DNA from: Desulfobacteraceae bacterium
GTDB lineage: Bacteria > Desulfobacterota > Desulfobacteria > Desulfobacterales > Desulfobacteraceae
Length of the DNA stretch: 11,758 nucleotides
Direction: 5' to 3'
Assembly: GCA_011390435.1 (NCBI GenBank)
Contig: JAABSK010000064.1
Coordinates: 1-11,758 of the forward strand
Part shown: piece after piece, positions 7,860-11,758 of the stretch
How the letters are laid out: each line of letters begins with the position of its first letter
Numbering within the stretch: the first letter of the stretch is position 1
The notes under the pieces: generated by a model
What the model saw: only the letters and a program-made list of their open reading frames with translations
Database searches by the model: none
Told to the model about the DNA's origin: nothing
Position numbers and translations under genes: made by a program

Positions 7860-8721
7860 TTACCCGGCATTCTTTTAAAAAGGTGTGACGCTCTGTGGTT
7901 TTCTCCAGCAGAGAGTAGTCTGGCATGCTGATGACTACTGCAGATGGGTGTTCTTGTGACATTCTCAACCCCTTGAAAACCAGGGGGCTGTTTCCGATCC
8001 GGGGATGCGCAGTGGCGGTTTCCATATCGCAGGCATAGGTGCACACTCCGTTTTTGACTGCAAAGTCTCTGCTGATGAACGCTGCTGAATAGATATCATG
8101 GCCTTGTTCGCTGATGATTCGCGGATTGAGCACCGGTTTCAGGTCAAGGCCGCGGGCATCAATGATCAGGCCGGTATGAACCGGATGATTCTGATTTTCA
8201 GAAAGATTTTTGGGAGGGGTTGGATTGATTTTCGGAATCTGCCGGATCTCTTCGGGCAGAACCAGCTGTAAAAATCCACCCAGCATACTGGCTGTGATCT
8301 GGATTTCCAGCGCAAGTCCTGACGTGTAATACTGACGCACAACCGTGGCATCTCTGGCGGTTTTTTCAATCCCGGCCAGAATGGTGTCATTGCTGCCTGC
8401 AGAGGCTTCAACCGTGACGTCCGGTTCTATGTGAATCTGTTTGAGAATACGGATCAGGTGACGGCTGGCATCTGCTCTTGCCGCTCCTGGGATGGATTCA
8501 ATGGATGCCGGTCTGGTATCTTGTGGAACAGCGTTTCCAGTGGCGGTAACCGTTCCGGTTGTCCAGTTGATGGTTCCGTTTTCAAGCGGGGTGATGCAGT
8601 GATGGCTATCCTGGAAAAAGGGGTCTGCAACAGCTGTCCAGGCAACCGTTAACACAGCTGCCCCTGCCAACAGGCAGCACAGCGCCTCTGTGAGTCTGCT
8701 ATGCACAGAACGCAGGATCAT
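7840..8721 (-). CDS. Secreted LPP20/FlgT-like protein of unknown function
   Basis: A 293-residue protein with a Sec signal peptide: basic start, hydrophobic core at about 13-29 and an AVA site at 30-32, giving predicted cleavage before Asp33. There is no lipobox at that site, so it is likely a soluble periplasmic protein. Residues ~50-125 (INWTTGTVTATGNA, then AARADASRHLIRILKQI) resemble the LPP20/FlgO-FlgT type of envelope domain. A second conserved-looking block follows from ~180 (TGLIIDARGLDLKPVLNPRI, later RIGNSPLVFKGL), ending in FLKECRVIIVADP. I recall similar secreted proteins in other deltaproteobacteria but know no proven function. ATG 8721 lies inside the 3' end of mobB (23-bp overlap), with only a weak AAAGAA upstream, so translation is probably coupled to mobB. 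The last 20 bp overlap the end of panC on the other strand. Confidence 0.8.
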   Translation of the reverse strand: MILRSVHSRLTEALCCLLAGAAVLTVAWTAVADPFFQDSHHCITPLENGTINWTTGTVTATGNAVPQDTRPASIESIPGAARADASRHLIRILKQIHIEPDVTVEASAGSNDTILAGIEKTARDATVVRQYYTSGLALEIQITASMLGGFLQLVLPEEIRQIPKINPTPPKNLSENQNHPVHTGLIIDARGLDLKPVLNPRIISEQGHDIYSAAFISRDFAVKNGVCTYACDMETATAHPRIGNSPLVFKGLRMSQEHPSAVVISMPDYSLLEKTTERHTFLKECRVIIVADP

Positions 8722-9235
8722 CTGATTTTTTCTTTAAAAATGTGTTTTCGATGAGGGTGGTGATGTCATCGGCGGCTTCAAGCGGAAATGTAGGGGCATG
8801 AGGCGCTGTAAGATCCGTGTCCGTCACAAAGGCGATCAGGCGTTTATGATTCAGGTCAATGGGATGGGCATGGCCGCTGTCTTTTCTGAAAATTTCGATT
8901 TTTGCCAGATCTGCGGACTTAAACCCCTCTGCCAGGATAATGTCCATGTCTCCGAGATACCGGTTCATCTGCTCCAGATAGATCGCTTCATCATCATCCT
9001 TGATCAACACCACCCGGTATGGTGCAATCACCAGGGTGGCAAGGGCTCCGGCCTGTTTGTGCCGCCAGCTGTCAGAGCCTGTTTTATCCATGTCAAACCC
9101 TTCATGGGTGTGCTTGACAGACCCCACCCGGTACCCTCTGCCGGTCAGGCCGGATATCAGTTTTTCAATCAGGGTGGTTTTTCCGGAATTTGATTTTCCG
9201 ACAATTGTGATGATATGTGGTGGTGTTTTTTTCAT
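8699..9235 (-). CDS. mobB: Molybdopterin-guanine dinucleotide biosynthesis adaptor MobB
   Basis: A 178-residue P-loop GTP-binding protein of the usual MobB length. Visible signatures are the Walker A motif GKSNSGKTT (13-21), the characteristic VKHTHEGFDMDKTGSDSWRH stretch (about 40-59) and a DIILAEGFK block near residue 100. MobB assists MobA in attaching GMP to molybdopterin, giving the guanine-dinucleotide form of the cofactor used by formate dehydrogenases and related oxidoreductases of anaerobes. It is a helper and not strictly essential in Escherichia coli. No mobA or moe/moa gene is adjacent here. ATG 9235 begins directly before the beta-strand of the P-loop; the upstream AAGGG is 12 nt away, so the ribosome site is weak. 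Its 3' end overlaps the LPP20-like gene, forming a two-gene operon. Confidence 0.95.
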   Translation of the reverse strand: MKKTPPHIITIVGKSNSGKTTLIEKLISGLTGRGYRVGSVKHTHEGFDMDKTGSDSWRHKQAGALATLVIAPYRVVLIKDDDEAIYLEQMNRYLGDMDIILAEGFKSADLAKIEIFRKDSGHAHPIDLNHKRLIAFVTDTDLTAPHAPTFPLEAADDITTLIENTFLKKKSDDPAFCA

Positions 9236-9266
9236 TGATTCATATATCCCTTGGGGCGTTCATCAT

Positions 9267-9282
9267 GCACCGATACTGGTGC
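9267..9282. repeat. Short inverted repeat in the mobB leader
   Basis: GCACC (9267-9271) and GGTGC (9278-9282) form a 5-bp stem with a 6-nt loop, between the candidate mobB promoter and its start. It could be an operator or leader hairpin. No known riboswitch (including the molybdenum cofactor one) could be recognised around it. Confidence 0.35.
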
Positions 9283-9300
9283 TATAAATGTCTTTTCATC

Positions 9301-9309
9301 TTTATACCA
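9301..9309 (-). promoter_or_regulatory. Candidate extended -10 promoter for mobB
   Basis: On the minus strand TGGTATAAA (complement of 9301-9309) matches an extended -10 element (TGnTATAAT), about 65 bp upstream of the mobB start at 9235. No good -35 is at the right distance; a perfect TTGACA (complement of 9316-9321) lies too close for standard spacing. Confidence 0.3.
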
Positions 9310-9385
9310 CAGATTTGTCAACAGCGGGCATACAAATTTTATTCCCAAGTGGCTGAATATGGCCATTTTGATACGGATTACAGCC

Positions 9386-9402
9386 TGGCAATAGCCTTGC
9401 CG
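9386..9402. repeat. Short inverted repeat upstream of the ppdK promoter candidate
   Basis: TGGCAA (9386-9391) and TTGCCG (9397-9402) pair over six positions including one T-G pair around a 5-nt loop, extendable by one C-G pair. It lies 15 bp upstream of the -35 candidate, with no T run after it, so an operator is more likely than a terminator. A partial dyad (GGT...CAC/GTG...ACC) also occurs at 9449-9467, just after the -10. Confidence 0.35.
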
Positions 9403-9416
9403 GAGAATAAATACTC

Positions 9417-9447
9417 TTGACTTGGCGTGGTTTTTTTTTAATATGAT
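9417..9447 (+). promoter_or_regulatory. Candidate ppdK promoter with a T9 tract in the spacer
   Basis: TTGACT (9417-9422) and TATGAT (9442-9447) lie 19 nt apart, and the spacer holds a run of nine T (9431-9439). Transcription would start near 9454, giving a leader of about 55 nt before ATG 9509. Both elements are good matches, but the spacing is longer than the usual 17. Confidence 0.45.
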
Positions 9448-9508
9448 AGGTATTCACAGTGGTGACCATCCAAAATTCGATAACATTTATAAAAGACAAG
9501 AGAATAAA

Positions 9509-11758
9509 ATGACAAAGTATATTTATCAGTTCGGCCCCCACCAGACAGAAGGCGATGCTTCGCAGAAAAACCTCCTTGGCGGAAAAGGCGCAAACCTGGC
9601 AGAAATGGCCAGACTCGGCCTGCCGGTTCCTGCCGGGTTTACCATATCAACCGAGTGCTGCAACCATTATTTTGACATGGGACAGCAGTTTCCCCCCGGC
9701 CTGGAACAGGCGCTTGAAACCGCCATGCAGACCATTGAAAAACAGATGGGAATGGGATTTGGTGACCGGGATAATCCCTTGCTGGTCTCCTGCAGGTCCG
9801 GAGCCAGAAGTTCAATGCCCGGCATGATGGAAACCATATTGAATGTCGGTCTGTGCTCTGCCACCATTCCCGGGTTGATCAAAAAGACCGGCAATGAATG
9901 GTTTGTTTATGATGCCTATCGGCGCCTGATCATGATGTATTCGGATGTGGTCATGGAAAAGGCTGAGCAGATCAGGCCGGACGACGGCCTGGGCATCCGC
10001 CTTCACCTTGAAATGATGATGAACAATCTTAAAAACGATAAAGGATACGCCAACGATACCGATATTTCGGTTGACGACATGAAAGCCTTGTGTGACCGGT
10101 TTAAAAATAAAATCAAGGAATATTTAAAAGCGGATTTTCCTGATGATCCCAACGCCCAGCTTGTCGGTGCCATTGCCGCAGTTTTTAAGAGCTGGAACGG
10201 AAAACGGGCTGTTTCCTACCGCCGCATCGAGCATATTCCGGACAGTTGGGGCACGGCTGTAAATGTTCAAAGCATGGTGTTTGGAAACATGGGGGACACG
10301 TCTGCCACTGGTGTGGCGTTTACCCGGGATCCTGCCACCGGTGAAAACAAATTTTACGGAGAATGGCTGGTCAATGCCCAGGGCGAAGATGTGGTGGCGG
10401 GAACCCGGACACCCAACCCGTTGAATACCCAGACCCGGAATTCGCAGAATACCCACTTGCCGTCTCTTGAAGAAACCATGCCCGAGCTCTACAAACAGCT
10501 GTATGAGATCCGAAATCTTCTGGAGCGCCACTACAAGGATATGCAGGATATTGAATTTACCATCCAGGAAGGCCGGCTGTACATGCTCCAGTGCCGGGTG
10601 GGAAAACGGACAGCCACAGCCGCTCTGAACATGGCCATGGATATGCTGGACGAAGGCCTGATTGATGAAGCCACAATGGTTTGCAGGATTCCGCCTAAAA
10701 ATCTGGATGATCTGCTTCATCCGGTGGTGGACCCGGATCATGAAAAAACGGCTGTTAAAATCGTGGAAGGGCTTCCTGCAGGTCCTGGCGGTGCCAGTGG
10801 CCAGATTGTATTTTCTTCGGAAGATGCGGTTAAATGGGCCAGGGCAGACAAGGATGTGATTCTGGTCAGAGAGGAGACCAACCCAGAAGATATCGAAGGC
10901 ATGCGTGCGGCCAGGGCCATCCTGACGGCCAGGGGGGGGATGACCAGCCATGCCGCGCTGGTGGCAAGAGGCTGGGGAAAATGCTGCATTGTCGGGGCCG
11001 GCGCCCTGAGCATTGATGTGGAGAAAAAATGTTTCCGTGTGGGGACCCATGTGTTTAACGAAGGGGATTATATCACCCTGAACGGTACCCGGGGAGCAGT
11101 ATATAAAGGCCAGCTGAAAATGAAGGACGCCCTGGAAAATCCGAAATTCAAAAAATTTATGGCCATTGCAGACAGCTACAGAACCATGAAGGTCCGAACC
11201 AATGCAGATACGCCGGATGATGCACAAAAAGCCCTTGAATTCGGAGCAGAAGGTATCGGGCTTTTCCGGACGGAACACATGTTTTATGGCGCTGATTCTG
11301 AAACCCCGCTGTTTCTTTTGCGAAAGATGATTCTCAGCAAAAGTTCTGAAGAGCGGCAGCATGCATTGGATGAGCTGTTTCCCTATGTCAGACAGGAGAT
11401 TTCAGACACACTTGCAGTAATGGACGGCCTGCCGGTGACGCTTCGGCTTCTGGACCCGCCGCTGCACGAGTTTATTCCCCAGTCCAGAGAAAATCAGCTT
11501 GAAATTGCCACTGCCCTGCACATTGATCTTGAGGAGGTGATCAAGCGCGGAGAGCTGCTCAAAGAATCCAATCCCATGATCGGGCACCGGGGGGTTCGCC
11601 TGGGGATCACCTTTCCTGAAATCACCCGGATGCAGATTCAGGCAATTTTTGAAGCCAGCGCGGAATTGATCGCAAAGGGAAAACATCCCCGACCGGAAAT
11701 CATGGTGCCGGTCACCTGTAATGAAGAAGAACTGGTGTTTGTCAAGCAGATTGCCGGT
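9509..11758 (+). CDS. ppdK: Pyruvate, phosphate dikinase, N-terminal 750 residues (3' end outside window)
   Basis: Exactly 750 codons are present without a frameshift; complete enzymes have roughly 870-900 residues. It catalyses the reversible reaction of pyruvate, ATP and Pi to phosphoenolpyruvate, AMP and PPi, and in anaerobes can work in gluconeogenesis or PPi-linked glycolysis. The nucleotide-binding half contains LLGGKGANLAEM (22-33) and CRSGARSSMPGMMETILN (95-112). The phosphohistidine domain contains GGMTSHAALVARGWGKCC with catalytic His481 and the preceding Thr479 (site of regulatory phosphorylation in enzymes controlled by a PDRP-type protein). The PEP/pyruvate barrel is present in part: FGAEGIGLFRTEHMF, RLLDPPLHEF (from R646) and NPMIGHRGVRLGI (from N688). 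The C-terminal active-site Cys region lies beyond the edge. ATG 9509 follows a modest AAGAGA at 5 nt. It is preceded by 273 bp of divergent promoter region. Confidence 0.98.
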   Translation, partial: MTKYIYQFGPHQTEGDASQKNLLGGKGANLAEMARLGLPVPAGFTISTECCNHYFDMGQQFPPGLEQALETAMQTIEKQMGMGFGDRDNPLLVSCRSGARSSMPGMMETILNVGLCSATIPGLIKKTGNEWFVYDAYRRLIMMYSDVVMEKAEQIRPDDGLGIRLHLEMMMNNLKNDKGYANDTDISVDDMKALCDRFKNKIKEYLKADFPDDPNAQLVGAIAAVFKSWNGKRAVSYRRIEHIPDSWGTAVNVQSMVFGNMGDTSATGVAFTRDPATGENKFYGEWLVNAQGEDVVAGTRTPNPLNTQTRNSQNTHLPSLEETMPELYKQLYEIRNLLERHYKDMQDIEFTIQEGRLYMLQCRVGKRTATAALNMAMDMLDEGLIDEATMVCRIPPKNLDDLLHPVVDPDHEKTAVKIVEGLPAGPGGASGQIVFSSEDAVKWARADKDVILVREETNPEDIEGMRAARAILTARGGMTSHAALVARGWGKCCIVGAGALSIDVEKKCFRVGTHVFNEGDYITLNGTRGAVYKGQLKMKDALENPKFKKFMAIADSYRTMKVRTNADTPDDAQKALEFGAEGIGLFRTEHMFYGADSETPLFLLRKMILSKSSEERQHALDELFPYVRQEISDTLAVMDGLPVTLRLLDPPLHEFIPQSRENQLEIATALHIDLEEVIKRGELLKESNPMIGHRGVRLGITFPEITRMQIQAIFEASAELIAKGKHPRPEIMVPVTCNEEELVFVKQIAG

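Noticed and set aside
9422..9440. Possible sigma-54 promoter (TTGGC then T run) before ppdK
   Set aside because: The TTGGC half fits, but the required GC of the -12 element is missing; the position is occupied by T.
9236..9508. Small gene or molybdenum-cofactor riboswitch in the mobB-ppdK gap
   Set aside because: No open frame with a ribosome site and no extended conserved pairing could be seen; only short hairpins and promoter-like boxes are present.
10124..11362. A 412-codon open frame on the minus strand
   Set aside because: It lies wholly antisense to ppdK, whose own frame shows family motifs throughout. The antisense product has a low-complexity, His/Gly/Pro-rich look and no recognisable domain.

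Overview
The window is most likely chromosomal DNA of an anaerobic, mesophilic deltaproteobacterium of the Desulfobacteraceae type. This is inferred from moderate GC, a pyruvate phosphate dikinase gene, a molybdopterin-guanine dinucleotide gene (mobB), the density of signalling genes and a hemerythrin-tailed chemoreceptor. No rRNA, tRNA, phage, IS or CRISPR sequence was seen, so the organism rests on protein style alone.

Left part (1-6975) is a signal-transduction cluster. The C-terminal part of a Cache-type chemoreceptor enters from the left edge (+). Facing it on the minus strand, in transcription order from 5819 down to 1330, are an HD-superfamily hydrolase of the COG2316 type, a chemoreceptor with a C-terminal hemerythrin domain (joined to the hydrolase by an ATGA stop/start overlap), a GGDEF diguanylate cyclase with an intact-looking active site and inhibitory site, and a stand-alone HDOD protein. 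Divergent from the hydrolase (+) is an orphan membrane histidine-kinase-like protein whose ATP-binding boxes depart from consensus. Together these look like a redox- or oxygen-responsive chemotaxis and c-di-GMP module. The individual families are clear. The idea that they act as one module is inference.

Middle part (6972-9235) is metabolic and envelope-related. panC (pantothenate synthesis, +) follows the kinase by a short gap. It converges with and slightly overlaps a minus-strand pair: mobB (molybdenum cofactor guanylylation) and, overlapping its end, a secreted LPP20/FlgT-like protein of unknown function.

Right part (9236-11758) is a 273-bp intergenic region with candidate divergent promoters and small inverted repeats, then the first 750 codons of ppdK (pyruvate phosphate dikinase), which runs off the right edge. 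All larger gaps were read; none exceeds 300 bp and none holds a convincing extra gene.

No wholly new system can be proven from this sequence. The parts most worth following are the hydrolase plus hemerythrin-receptor pair, the degenerate orphan kinase with its ambiguous overlapping start, the unidentified N-terminal domain of the diguanylate cyclase, and the LPP20-like protein tied to mobB.
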